DNA from: Ignavibacteria bacterium UBA2373
Lineage (GTDB): Bacteria > Bacteroidota > Ignavibacteria > Kapaibacteriales > UBA961
DNA: 64,000 nt
NCBI GenBank assembly: GCA_002344005.1
Contig: DDTD01000082.1
Coordinates: 116,038 to 180,037 of the forward strand
Direction: 5' to 3'
In this document: positions 53,809 through 62,102 of the stretch, one piece after another
Layout: each line of letters begins with the position of its first letter
How positions within the stretch are numbered: position 1 is the stretch's first letter
Notes under the pieces: model-generated
Seen by the model: only the letters and a program-made list of their open reading frames with translations
What the model was told of the DNA's origin: nothing
Databases searched by the model: none
Program-made: the position numbers and the translations under genes

Positions 53809-54501
53809 TTAATCCCATGTGGGATTGGCTTTAAGTTCAATTATTTCGTGTGTCACAGGATGTTCAAAAGAAAGATATGTGGCGAAAAGTTTAAGATTAA
53901 TGGTTTTTGTATATGTTCCATATTTACCGTCGCCAACTAATGGATATCCCATTTCTGCAAACGTTACTCTAATCTGATGATAACGTCCGGTAATGAGTTC
54001 AATTTCAATTTCTGAAACATCATTTCTTTTATTGAGAAATCGCCACAATAATTGGGAGAGTTTTGCTCCGGGAGCATTTTGATGTACAATTTTAGCACAT
54101 AATTCAACTTCATCTTTGAGCAGCCATAATGATTCTGAAATCCACTCACCACTTACTTTCTTTTCTTTGTCAAGTAAATGATTATACTCTATTGAAATAT
54201 CACCGCTGACTAATGCACGGTATATTTTTTTCATTTGTTTATTTCTAATGATTTCAGCCAACCGTGATGTTGCTTTTGAAGTTTTACCGAAAATCATAAC
54301 ACCGCCAACAGGACGATCAAGACGATGAACAAGCCCGCAATAAACATTACCGGGTTTATCATACTTTTCTTTCAGATATAACTTACAATAACTAAGGACA
54401 TCATAATCACCGGATTTATCTGCTTGCACAGGAATATTAGCAGGTTTAATTATTCCCAGAAGATGATTATCTTCATAAATCACAGTAATGGGATTGGTCA
54501 T
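53809..54501 (-). CDS. RluA-family pseudouridine synthase
   Basis: 230 residues from the ATG at 54501, which overlaps the upstream stop by four bases (ATGA); a longer frame start lies inside that gene. The catalytic Asp is D62 in GLVHRLDRPVGG. ITVIYEDNHLLGIIKPANIPVQ precedes it and TGRYHQIRVTFAEMGYPLVGDGKYG follows near residue 160. There is no S4 domain. It isomerises uridine in rRNA or tRNA; the site is unknown. It is the last gene of the kdsA operon. Confidence 0.93.
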   Translation of the reverse strand: MTNPITVIYEDNHLLGIIKPANIPVQADKSGDYDVLSYCKLYLKEKYDKPGNVYCGLVHRLDRPVGGVMIFGKTSKATSRLAEIIRNKQMKKIYRALVSGDISIEYNHLLDKEKKVSGEWISESLWLLKDEVELCAKIVHQNAPGAKLSQLLWRFLNKRNDVSEIEIELITGRYHQIRVTFAEMGYPLVGDGKYGTYTKTINLKLFATYLSFEHPVTHEIIELKANPTWD

Positions 54502-55355
54502 GGAGTCCATCGCGCTGTTATCCCGCAAGGCAAAAGCATTGTGGGTTGTTTTTGAATCGGCAACGCTAATTCACCATATTCGATAGTGCCGGAAGGTAAT
54601 TGAGAGGTAAGAACATTTTTTAAGACTATGGGAGAAATTGCCGTGGTGTAAGAATTAACCAAAAAGAATAAAGGTTTATCACTTAATAGACAAACAGATT
54701 CTTTGACAAGTTCGGCAAAATGTTTTTCAAATTTCCATGTTTCCCCATCCTTGCCTCGCCCATAACTTGGAGGGTCCATAATAATGCCATCATATTTTTT
54801 TCCTCTTCTCTGTTCTCTTTGTACGAATTTCAAACAATCGTCCACAATATAGCGAATTTTGTCATGTTCAATTCCATTACATTGAGCATTCTGTTTGCAC
54901 CAATCAACCATACCTTTTGCAGCATCAACATGGGTAACATGAGCACCTGCAACCGCCGCCGCAATTGTGGCTGCTCCCGTATAGCCAAAAAGATTCAAGA
55001 TTGATATTGGTCGTTTTGCCTTCTGTATGGATATCATAGTTTTATCCCAATTTACAGCTTGTTCGGGAAATAATCCTGTATGCTTAAAATCGGTAGGTCG
55101 GACAATAAATTGTAATTGTTTGTAACGAATAGTCCACGATTGCGGTAATTGATTTTTTGTGTTCCATGAGCCACCGCCGGAAGTACTTCTTGTATAGACA
55201 GCATCGGCATCGTTGATATTCATACCGGAGGGATTATTCCAGAGTACTTGCGGGTCAGGACGCACTAATAATTTATCGCCCCATCGCTCTTTTTTCATGC
55301 CGCCATGACATTCGATTATGGCGAAATCTTTCCAATCTTCTGCAACAAAGGTCAT
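54498..55355 (-). CDS. Class I SAM-dependent RNA methyltransferase (RlmI-like, no PUA domain)
   Basis: About 285 residues from the ATG at 55355, five bases after kdsA. The SAM motif is ILNLFGYTGAATIAAAVAGA near residue 140, THVDAAKGMVDWCKQNA follows, and the catalytic DPPSYGRGKDGETWKFEKHF lies near 205. These match RlmI/RlmKL-type 23S rRNA methyltransferases, but the N-terminal PUA domain of RlmI is missing, so the target is uncertain. It is coupled to the pseudouridine synthase, which fits a role in RNA modification. Confidence 0.88.
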   Translation of the reverse strand: MTFVAEDWKDFAIIECHGGMKKERWGDKLLVRPDPQVLWNNPSGMNINDADAVYTRSTSGGGSWNTKNQLPQSWTIRYKQLQFIVRPTDFKHTGLFPEQAVNWDKTMISIQKAKRPISILNLFGYTGAATIAAAVAGAHVTHVDAAKGMVDWCKQNAQCNGIEHDKIRYIVDDCLKFVQREQRRGKKYDGIIMDPPSYGRGKDGETWKFEKHFAELVKESVCLLSDKPLFFLVNSYTTAISPIVLKNVLTSQLPSGTIEYGELALPIQKQPTMLLPCGITARWTP

Positions 55356-55360
55356 AATTA

Positions 55361-56188
55361 CTACGAAATATTTTTCAAAGATTGATTTTTCATAAATTTC
55401 CACATTGCAACATTATCTTGCATAAAAGGCAGAAATTCGCTCAGTGGCAATTGGGTAGCCGCATCAGACCAAGCTTGCGCGGGACGTGGATGTGTTTCCA
55501 CGAATAATCCATCAATACCTGTGGCAATAGCTGCACGTGTTAATGCTCTGATAAATTTCGGTTGACCACCGCTTTGTTCGCCACCACCGGGTTGTTGAAC
55601 AGAATGAGTAGCATCAAAAATTACAGGAAATCCACTCTCTTTCATTACAATAAGACCTCGCATATCAACAACTAAGTCATGATAGCCGAATGTTGTTCCT
55701 CTTTCGGTGAGCCACACATTCGGATTACCTTGGGCAGTGACTTTTTGTGCTTGTTTATACATATCCCCGGGAGCAAGGAATTGTCCTTTTTTGATATTGA
55801 CCGTTTTACCTGTTTTAGCGGCAGCAATCAAAATATCGGTTTGTCTGCATAAAAAAGCAGGGATTTGCAAAACATCGGCAACCTGCGCCACCGAGTCGGC
55901 TTCTTCTGCACTGTGAATATCGGTCAATATTGGTAAAGAATATTTTTTCTTTATCTGAGCCAAATACTCAAGCGCAATATCATCACCCAAGGAAGAAAAA
56001 GAACTAAGACTTGTACGATTGGCTTTTCTATACGATGCTTTGAAGATAATATTAACATCACGTTCTTGTTCTACACGGACGAGAGTCTCCGCAACTTCTT
56101 CGAGCATATCTAAAGATTCCACCACGCATGGACCGGCAATGACAGTCAATTTGTCGGGGTTAATTTTTGTTTTTTCTGAAATTATCAT
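55361..56188 (-). CDS. kdsA: 3-deoxy-8-phosphooctulonate synthase
   Basis: 275 residues. It condenses arabinose-5-phosphate and PEP to KDO-8-phosphate for LPS. TVIAGPCVVES at 15-25 has Cys21, the metal ligand of the metal-dependent class; E. coli-type metal-independent enzymes have Asn there. FKASYRKANRTS, LTDIHSAEEAD, IPAFLCRQTDIL, NIKKGQFLAPGDM and FDATHSVQQPGG complete the barrel. The start overlaps rodA by four bases. Confidence 0.96.
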   Translation of the reverse strand: MIISEKTKINPDKLTVIAGPCVVESLDMLEEVAETLVRVEQERDVNIIFKASYRKANRTSLSSFSSLGDDIALEYLAQIKKKYSLPILTDIHSAEEADSVAQVADVLQIPAFLCRQTDILIAAAKTGKTVNIKKGQFLAPGDMYKQAQKVTAQGNPNVWLTERGTTFGYHDLVVDMRGLIVMKESGFPVIFDATHSVQQPGGGEQSGGQPKFIRALTRAAIATGIDGLFVETHPRPAQAWSDAATQLPLSEFLPFMQDNVAMWKFMKNQSLKNIS

Positions 56189-57462
56189 ACACCTTTCCTT
56201 CTAAGTGCTTTTTGACGATGTACATTAAGCACAGCACCAATCATGACCATATTAATAACAAGTGAAGTTCCGCCGGCACTCATAAAAGGAAGCGGAATCC
56301 CCATAACTGGAAACCAGCCGATTGCCATCCCAACATTAACCACTACATGATAAAAGAACATTGTAGCTACGCCAAAACTAAGTAAACTACCATAACGTGA
56401 TGTTGCAGTAGTTGCAGTATCTACACAACGATAGATAATCGTTCCCATGAAAAAGAGTATCGTTACACCACCAATAAAACCAAATTCTTCGGTTGGTACA
56501 CAAAAGATGAAATCTGTCCATTGCTTGGGAATATATCGTAACTGTGTCTGTGTACCTTGTAAAAACCCTTTACCCGTAAAACCTCCGCTACCCACAGCAA
56601 GTATAGATTGTATGACATTATAGCCACGACCTTTGGGATCGGAGTCAGGATTCAAGAATGTTTGAATACGTGCTTTTTGGTGGGGTTTCATAATACTATA
56701 AACATAGCCGGAAGAATATCCTGCACCTACGAGAACTGAAATACCAATAAGAGTAACAATTATTCCTCGTCTAAACAGCAGTGAGAAAGCAGAGAAAACA
56801 GCAGCAGTGACATAGAAAGTACTTTGACTCCAAAAAGCAGAAACTGCTACCAGCGGTGCTGTGACAATAATATAGAGAAAGTAGATATCTAAACCTGCCC
56901 ATAAAGCCATACCGACAGCTAAAGCAATAAATACACTTGCAGAACCAAAATCAGGTTGTGCCATGATTAAAGCGATTGGAAGTCCAAATATCAACACCGT
57001 TATTCCAGCATCTCGTAGCGTAGTGATATCCGTTCCTTTTTGAGATAAATATCGTGCCACAGCAGCAATTGTAGCAAATTTTACTAATTCCGCCGGCTGA
57101 AATGTAAATGTACCAAGGGCAATCCAACTTCTTGATCCATAAACCTCCTTACCCAACGGTGTTAGGACAGCCCCAAGCAGGATAAGTCCAATAACAAAAC
57201 CAATATATGATAAATTAAATAAAAACCGTTCGGGCAAATATGCAACGATAACCATACAAACTAACCCAACTCCGGCATATTGAAGTTGTTTATTAAAAAA
57301 CTCACCTAAACCTGTATAGTATGTGGCACTATAAATAGAAATCAGACCACAAGTAATAAGAAGTATAGTAGCAAAAAATAAACTTAGATCGAATGTTTCA
57401 GCCGTTTTTGGTGCTCGCGTACTTGAATAGTCGGATTCTATAGCACTATCATATTGCATCAT
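56185..57462 (-). CDS. rodA: Rod-shape-determining peptidoglycan glycosyltransferase RodA (SEDS family)
   Basis: 425 residues with about ten membrane helices. SEDS blocks: RSWIALGTFTFQPAELVKFA near residue 110, IMAQPDFGSASVFIALAVG near 170, and GWFPVMGIPLPFMSAGGTS near 390. It polymerises lipid II for sidewall growth with a class B PBP. KDO and cell wall genes overlap in one operon. The start shares one base with the phosphatase stop. No mreB or PBP2 gene is adjacent. Confidence 0.93.
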   Translation of the reverse strand: MMQYDSAIESDYSSTRAPKTAETFDLSLFFATILLITCGLISIYSATYYTGLGEFFNKQLQYAGVGLVCMVIVAYLPERFLFNLSYIGFVIGLILLGAVLTPLGKEVYGSRSWIALGTFTFQPAELVKFATIAAVARYLSQKGTDITTLRDAGITVLIFGLPIALIMAQPDFGSASVFIALAVGMALWAGLDIYFLYIIVTAPLVAVSAFWSQSTFYVTAAVFSAFSLLFRRGIIVTLIGISVLVGAGYSSGYVYSIMKPHQKARIQTFLNPDSDPKGRGYNVIQSILAVGSGGFTGKGFLQGTQTQLRYIPKQWTDFIFCVPTEEFGFIGGVTILFFMGTIIYRCVDTATTATSRYGSLLSFGVATMFFYHVVVNVGMAIGWFPVMGIPLPFMSAGGTSLVINMVMIGAVLNVHRQKALRRKGV

Positions 57463-58028
57463 TAAACCCGATTAATAAATTCTACACTATAATTATTATC
57501 TTCAAAGACAAGTTTAGTGACTCCTCCATACGCCAAACGAATATCAAAGGTCTTTTGGAATGGTATTTCGAGAGCAAAGGATAATAGACAACGAATAACT
57601 CCGGCGTGGGTAACCATAATAACATTCTGATTATTCTTCGCAGAAACCTCTTTGAAACACTCGATTGAACGATTATACAAATCGGTATAACTTTCACCAC
57701 CGGGACAACGAATATTCACAAAATCTTGCATCCACATTTCCAGAATATCCGGTTCAATGTCATCCCAGCGTTTGAGTTCCCAATCACCGAAATGGAGTTC
57801 CATCAAACGTCTATCTTGTACTACAGGCCTTTTTGCCAAAACTTCCGCAAGTTGCACACATCGTCGAGAGGCACTCGTAATTGTGTAAGCACTTTGTTTG
57901 TCAGGTATTAGACGCGCAGTATCATTGGCTTCTTGAAGAAAAGTAGAAAATAAATTTACTTCCGCCTGTCCATAACATAGCCCTTTTTCAACATTGACAG
58001 AAGTATGTCGGACGATATAAATATCCAC
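57462..58028 (-). CDS. Histidine phosphatase family protein (phosphoglycerate mutase/CobC-like)
   Basis: 188 residues. The phospho-acceptor RHT is at residues 7-9 (YIVRHTSV). ITSASRRCVQLAEVLAKR near 50, MELHFGDWELKRWDDI near 77 and the second His in VMVTHAGVIRCLL near 139 complete the dPGM/CobC-type site. It resembles alpha-ribazole phosphatase, but no cobalamin gene is in the window, so the substrate is not assigned. It is the first gene of the overlapping operon. Confidence 0.88.
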   Translation of the reverse strand: MDIYIVRHTSVNVEKGLCYGQAEVNLFSTFLQEANDTARLIPDKQSAYTITSASRRCVQLAEVLAKRPVVQDRRLMELHFGDWELKRWDDIEPDILEMWMQDFVNIRCPGGESYTDLYNRSIECFKEVSAKNNQNVIMVTHAGVIRCLLSFALEIPFQKTFDIRLAYGGVTKLVFEDNNYSVEFINRV

Positions 58029-58149
58029 AATTATTGTATCCGGGAATTAATAAACGAAATTCGAGAAATGCTATGTTCAAGGTTCCATGAATTGTAAGAA
58101 CTAAAGCAAAGTGAAACGACTTTGAGGAAGATCACTCATTGTACTTATA

Positions 58150-58186
58150 AAACTAAACCCCAGAAAGTGATGCTCACGACTGGGGT
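58150..58186 (-). terminator. Terminator downstream of tRNA-Leu
   Basis: On the minus strand ACCCCAG (58186-58180) and CTGGGGT (58163-58157) form the stem. An inner GTGA/TCAC pair extends it, and a T-rich tail (TTAGTTTT) follows. Confidence 0.8.
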
Positions 58187-58196
58187 CTATTCTTAA

Positions 58197-58285
58197 TGGT
58201 GCCCGGGGCGGGACTTGAACCCGCACGACCTTCTACGGTCCCAGGATTTTAAGTCCTGTGCGTCTGCCGATTTCGCCACCCGGGC
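58197..58285 (-). tRNA. tRNA-Leu (anticodon UAA)
   Basis: A class II tRNA on the minus strand: acceptor GCCCGGG/CCCGGGC, anticodon stem CAGGA/TCCTG with loop CTTAAAA (anticodon TAA), a long variable arm (GGACCGTAGAAGGTC), and T arm GCGGGTTCAAGTCCCGC. The 3' CCA is encoded. Confidence 0.96.
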
Positions 58286-58369
58286 AGATATTTGAGTGCG
58301 AAAATACGAAAATGATTGTGTTTACCAACACTAAACTTACGATTTTTGTGTAGAAATTATCTATTCTAT

Positions 58370-59509
58370 ATGAAAAACAAATTCAGTTATATTTGTATCT
58401 CTTTGTTATTATTTGCTTTGGGCGGTTGTGCATCCAAGAACGAAGTTATTGCCCCTTCTCCTGAGCAAACTCCGGTACCCTTCATATCAATCATTTCCAT
58501 TCCTTCAGCAATTGAAGGAACGACTAATGTACAATACACTTTTTCGACAATACAGAAAAATATCCCGAATGATGTCAGGTTTCATTGGACCATGGATGAT
58601 TCTCATAATCCTGTCATATTATCCCCCTCACAAGCATTTCAATATACCTTTACTACAGATGGATTCTATATACTGCGACTTGAGGTAGTACATTCAACCA
58701 CTGCTTCCCTCATTACATCCGCCAGACTCAAATTAAATATCAGAAGCACTCTCCCGAAAATCAAAGAAGTTCTTGTACAGAGCGGATCATTCACTATGGG
58801 CAAACAAAATGAATTTTCAGAAAGTCCGGTACGATCGGTCAGAATTAGCTCCTCATTCTATATTGCAGAAACCGAAATAACTCAAAAGCAATGGACTGAT
58901 GTGTTCGGGCACAATCCGTCATGGTTCAAGGGTGAAAATTTACCTGTAGAAACAATTTCATGGTTCGAAGCTCTCGAGTTTTGCAATTCTCTTTCGATAC
59001 GCAGTGGTTTGGAACCATGTTATACGATCTTTGAAAACGATAGCGTACAATGTGATTTCACTCGCAATGGATATAGATTGCCGACAGAAATGGAATGGGA
59101 ATATGCAGCAAGAGCCGGAGCTGTATGGGACACACCCAATGGAAATATTTCAAGTACGATTGATGGTTGTTTACCATTAGATAATGCTCTCAACTCGGTT
59201 GCATGGTACTGTGGTAACTCAGAATTTACCACACATGAGGTTGCGAAAAAACAGCCCAATCAATGGGGTTTATACGATATGTTAGGTAATGTACAAGAAT
59301 GGTGCTGGGATTGGTACGATACATATTATTATGAAATATCTCCTGTCTTGGACGCTAAGGGACCATCTTCTGGAAAGACGAAAACATGTCGGGGTGGCTC
59401 TTGGTATAATCAAGTCTTTTTATCTCGCCTATCAGCACGAATGTTTTATCGTCCGAGTAATAGAACAAATATCATTGGCTTCAGAATTGTAAGAAAAGCG
59501 GAATTATGA
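58370..59509 (+). CDS. Lipoprotein with PKD-like domain and FGE/SUMF1-type C-terminal domain
   Basis: 379 residues from the ATG at 58370. The lipobox is LGGC with Cys20. Residues ~45-125 look like a PKD/Ig domain. Residues ~140-379 are a formylglycine-generating-enzyme (SUMF1) fold: GSFTMGKQNEFSESP, IAETEITQKQW, YRLPTEMEWEYAARAG, WGLYDMLGNVQEWCWDWYD, CRGGSWYNQVF and GFRIVRK. The fold is shared with the T9SS lipoproteins GldJ/GldK. The Cys pair of a true FGE is not evident, so a structural role is likelier. The stop overlaps the cytochrome ATG by four bases. Confidence 0.85.
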   Translation: MKNKFSYICISLLLFALGGCASKNEVIAPSPEQTPVPFISIISIPSAIEGTTNVQYTFSTIQKNIPNDVRFHWTMDDSHNPVILSPSQAFQYTFTTDGFYILRLEVVHSTTASLITSARLKLNIRSTLPKIKEVLVQSGSFTMGKQNEFSESPVRSVRISSSFYIAETEITQKQWTDVFGHNPSWFKGENLPVETISWFEALEFCNSLSIRSGLEPCYTIFENDSVQCDFTRNGYRLPTEMEWEYAARAGAVWDTPNGNISSTIDGCLPLDNALNSVAWYCGNSEFTTHEVAKKQPNQWGLYDMLGNVQEWCWDWYDTYYYEISPVLDAKGPSSGKTKTCRGGSWYNQVFLSRLSARMFYRPSNRTNIIGFRIVRKAEL

Positions 59510-60849
59510 ATATAAACATAAAAATACCATTACTTCTTTTTTGTATAATCACAATCGGTCTATTGTATGGTTGCGGTGAAGAAACCATTATTCACGATCA
59601 ACCCAATAACACCGATTCAGCACATATATTTCGCACTGCCTTCACAGAACCCGAACAATGCGCTTCATGCCACCCTAAGCATTTTAAAGAATGGCAAATT
59701 TCAATGCATGCTTATGCGATGAAAGATCCTGTGTTTCATGCATTAGACAGCATAGGACAAATACGAAGCAATAATCGGCTTAATCAGTTTTGCAGAGAAT
59801 GTCACAGCCCAATAGGTTCACTCGGCAGAGAAACGCCGATTGGATATAACCGTAACACAATCTCAAAACTCGCAGCTCACGGGATAAGTTGCGATGTATG
59901 TCACTCAATGAAATCCCCGAATCCGGGTGGAAATATACCAACATTTCGTACAGATAAGGTGAAGCAAGGAAGTATTCCCAATCCTATCGAAAACAGTTTT
60001 CATAAATCTGAATTTGTTCCCAAATACGCTACATCAGAAATTTGCGAACCATGCCACATGGTTACTTCACCCAATGGTATTGTTGTTGAAGAAACATTTA
60101 AAGAATGGAAACAAAGTGTGTATCCCGCCAGACCGGTAAGTTGCCAAGAATGTCACATGCACTATAGTGAGGCTCCGGCAGCGATAGGTGGTCCAATACG
60201 AAAAGTACATGAACATAAAATGATTGGGGTAGATATTCCGCTAACCGATGATTTTCCGGGCAGAGAAGAAACAATTAAAGCAGTTGATTCTTTATTGCGC
60301 TTTTCCTCTAAATATTCGATTTTTGCTCCTGACTCTGTACGTCGTAATACATCTTTCAAAGTCAGAGGAACTGTCTATAATTCTACAACAGGGCATAATT
60401 TACCATCCGGTACAATTTATGAAAGACAAATGTGGATTGAAATGTTGGCAATAGATAAAAGCACAGGTGATACACTCTATAAATCAGGTACGCTTGATGT
60501 TAATGGAGATCTGCGCAATCACAATAGTGAATACGTGAAAAAAGGATTAATCAGTAAAGACAATGATTTAACTATTTTTAATGGTATAGCAAAAAAACAT
60601 GGTAAAGAAATTGACTTTTTTTGGGAAGCAGATGCAATTGAAAATAGAACTATTCCGCCATTTGAATCAAGAAGCGGGCTTTACTCTCTTCCATCATTAA
60701 ATGTCAATGGAACAATAATCATTATTTCCAGATTAAAATTCAGAGCACTTCCCCCCTATTTACTACGAAAAATAGGACATTCTTCACTTGTCAAGAAACT
60801 GGTAATCTTCACAATGGATGAACAAAGAAAAGAAATTGTTGTCTATTAA
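59506..60849 (+). CDS. Five-heme c-type cytochrome lipoprotein
   Basis: 447 residues. A signal with lipobox LLYGC (Cys23) suggests a lipid anchor. Five CxxCH heme sites are visible: CASCH, CRECH, CDVCH, CEPCH and CQECH, all between residues ~50 and ~210, an N-terminal domain of the cytochrome c-554/multiheme type. The C-terminal half is a beta-rich domain (TTGHNLPSGTIYERQMWIEM). It may take part in periplasmic or surface electron transfer; the partner is unknown. It is coupled to the SUMF1-type lipoprotein and its stop overlaps the lysA stop on the other strand. Confidence 0.9.
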   Translation: MNINIKIPLLLFCIITIGLLYGCGEETIIHDQPNNTDSAHIFRTAFTEPEQCASCHPKHFKEWQISMHAYAMKDPVFHALDSIGQIRSNNRLNQFCRECHSPIGSLGRETPIGYNRNTISKLAAHGISCDVCHSMKSPNPGGNIPTFRTDKVKQGSIPNPIENSFHKSEFVPKYATSEICEPCHMVTSPNGIVVEETFKEWKQSVYPARPVSCQECHMHYSEAPAAIGGPIRKVHEHKMIGVDIPLTDDFPGREETIKAVDSLLRFSSKYSIFAPDSVRRNTSFKVRGTVYNSTTGHNLPSGTIYERQMWIEMLAIDKSTGDTLYKSGTLDVNGDLRNHNSEYVKKGLISKDNDLTIFNGIAKKHGKEIDFFWEADAIENRTIPPFESRSGLYSLPSLNVNGTIIIISRLKFRALPPYLLRKIGHSSLVKKLVIFTMDEQRKEIVVY

Positions 60850-62081
60850 TTAAAAATTGTTTCAATTTGCGTAGATAAAATATCATCTAAGGTTTCTCTG
60901 CGTCGAATAAGAATATCTTTGCCTTGATAAACCATGACTTCTGCAGGACGCAATCGTGAATTATAATTGCTGCTCATCGTAAAGCCATAGGCACCGGCAT
61001 TCATAAAACACAGAATATCGCCTTCGCGGATTTCAGCAATTTTCCTATCCCAAGCGAATGTATCCGTTTCACATATATACCCGACTACTGAATATACCCT
61101 CGGAGTCCCCTCAGGATTAGAAACATTAATAATACGATGATAGGCATCATAGAACATCGGTCGTATAAGATGATTTTGCCCTGAATCTACGCCGGCAAAA
61201 ACAGTAGAAACAGTTTGTTTAATAACATTGGTCTTTACAAGAAAATAGCCTGCTTCACTTACCAAATATTTACCGGGTTCAAACCACAGTTCTAATTTTT
61301 TACCGTATTCATTACAAAACTCATTAAATGCTTTTGAAATTTTTTTGCCCATATCCTCTATGTCAGTTGTAACATCATCATCTTTATAAGCTACTTTAAA
61401 TCCACTGCCAAAATCAATAAATTCCAAATCAGAAAAATTACGTGCCGCATCGAAGATAATCTCTGCTCCTTGTAAGAACACACCAGCGTCTAATATATCA
61501 GAGCCGCTATGAACATGTAAACCGTTCACTTTAATGTTATATGTTTGTACAATACGTAATAAATGGCGCAATTGATATATTGAAATCCCAAATTTAGAAT
61601 CAATATGCCCCGTCTGAATATGATGATTACCACCGGCAAGAATATGTGGGTTTAATCGGACACAACATGGCACACTATTACCATAATCATGACCAAATCT
61701 TTCAAGAACTGATAAATTATCTATATTGACAACAACACCTTTACTAATAGCAGATTGGATTTCCTCATAGGAAACACAATTAGGAGTATAAATTATTTCA
61801 TGTGGTTCAAACCCGGCATACAAACCAAGCTCCACCTCTTGAATAGAGACAGTGTCAAGTCCGGAACCAAAAGAACGTAAAAGTCGCATAACATTAACAT
61901 TAGATAATGCTTTACATGCAAATTTAATTTTCACATTAACGTCAGAAAAAGCGTTTAGCAATGTATCATACTGGCGTTTTATCACTTCGGCATCATAAAC
62001 ATACACCGGTGCACCATAACGTTCCGCTATATCAAGAAGATTTATTCCTTGAATATTCATAGTAAACTCTGACGTTTTCAT
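60846..62081 (-). CDS. lysA: Diaminopimelate decarboxylase
   Basis: 411 residues. The final step of lysine synthesis, decarboxylating meso-DAP with PLP. The PLP Lys is K57 in KFACKALSN; HVHSGSDI binds phosphate near residue 195. CETDTFAWDR near 340 carries the active-site Cys-Glu, and NAGAYGFTMSSNYNSRLRPAEV closes the dimer site. The stop is shared (TTAA) with the convergent cytochrome gene. Confidence 0.95.
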   Translation of the reverse strand: MKTSEFTMNIQGINLLDIAERYGAPVYVYDAEVIKRQYDTLLNAFSDVNVKIKFACKALSNVNVMRLLRSFGSGLDTVSIQEVELGLYAGFEPHEIIYTPNCVSYEEIQSAISKGVVVNIDNLSVLERFGHDYGNSVPCCVRLNPHILAGGNHHIQTGHIDSKFGISIYQLRHLLRIVQTYNIKVNGLHVHSGSDILDAGVFLQGAEIIFDAARNFSDLEFIDFGSGFKVAYKDDDVTTDIEDMGKKISKAFNEFCNEYGKKLELWFEPGKYLVSEAGYFLVKTNVIKQTVSTVFAGVDSGQNHLIRPMFYDAYHRIINVSNPEGTPRVYSVVGYICETDTFAWDRKIAEIREGDILCFMNAGAYGFTMSSNYNSRLRPAEVMVYQGKDILIRRRETLDDILSTQIETIFN

Positions 62082-62102
62082 ATTGTAACCTTTAGCATTA
62101 TT

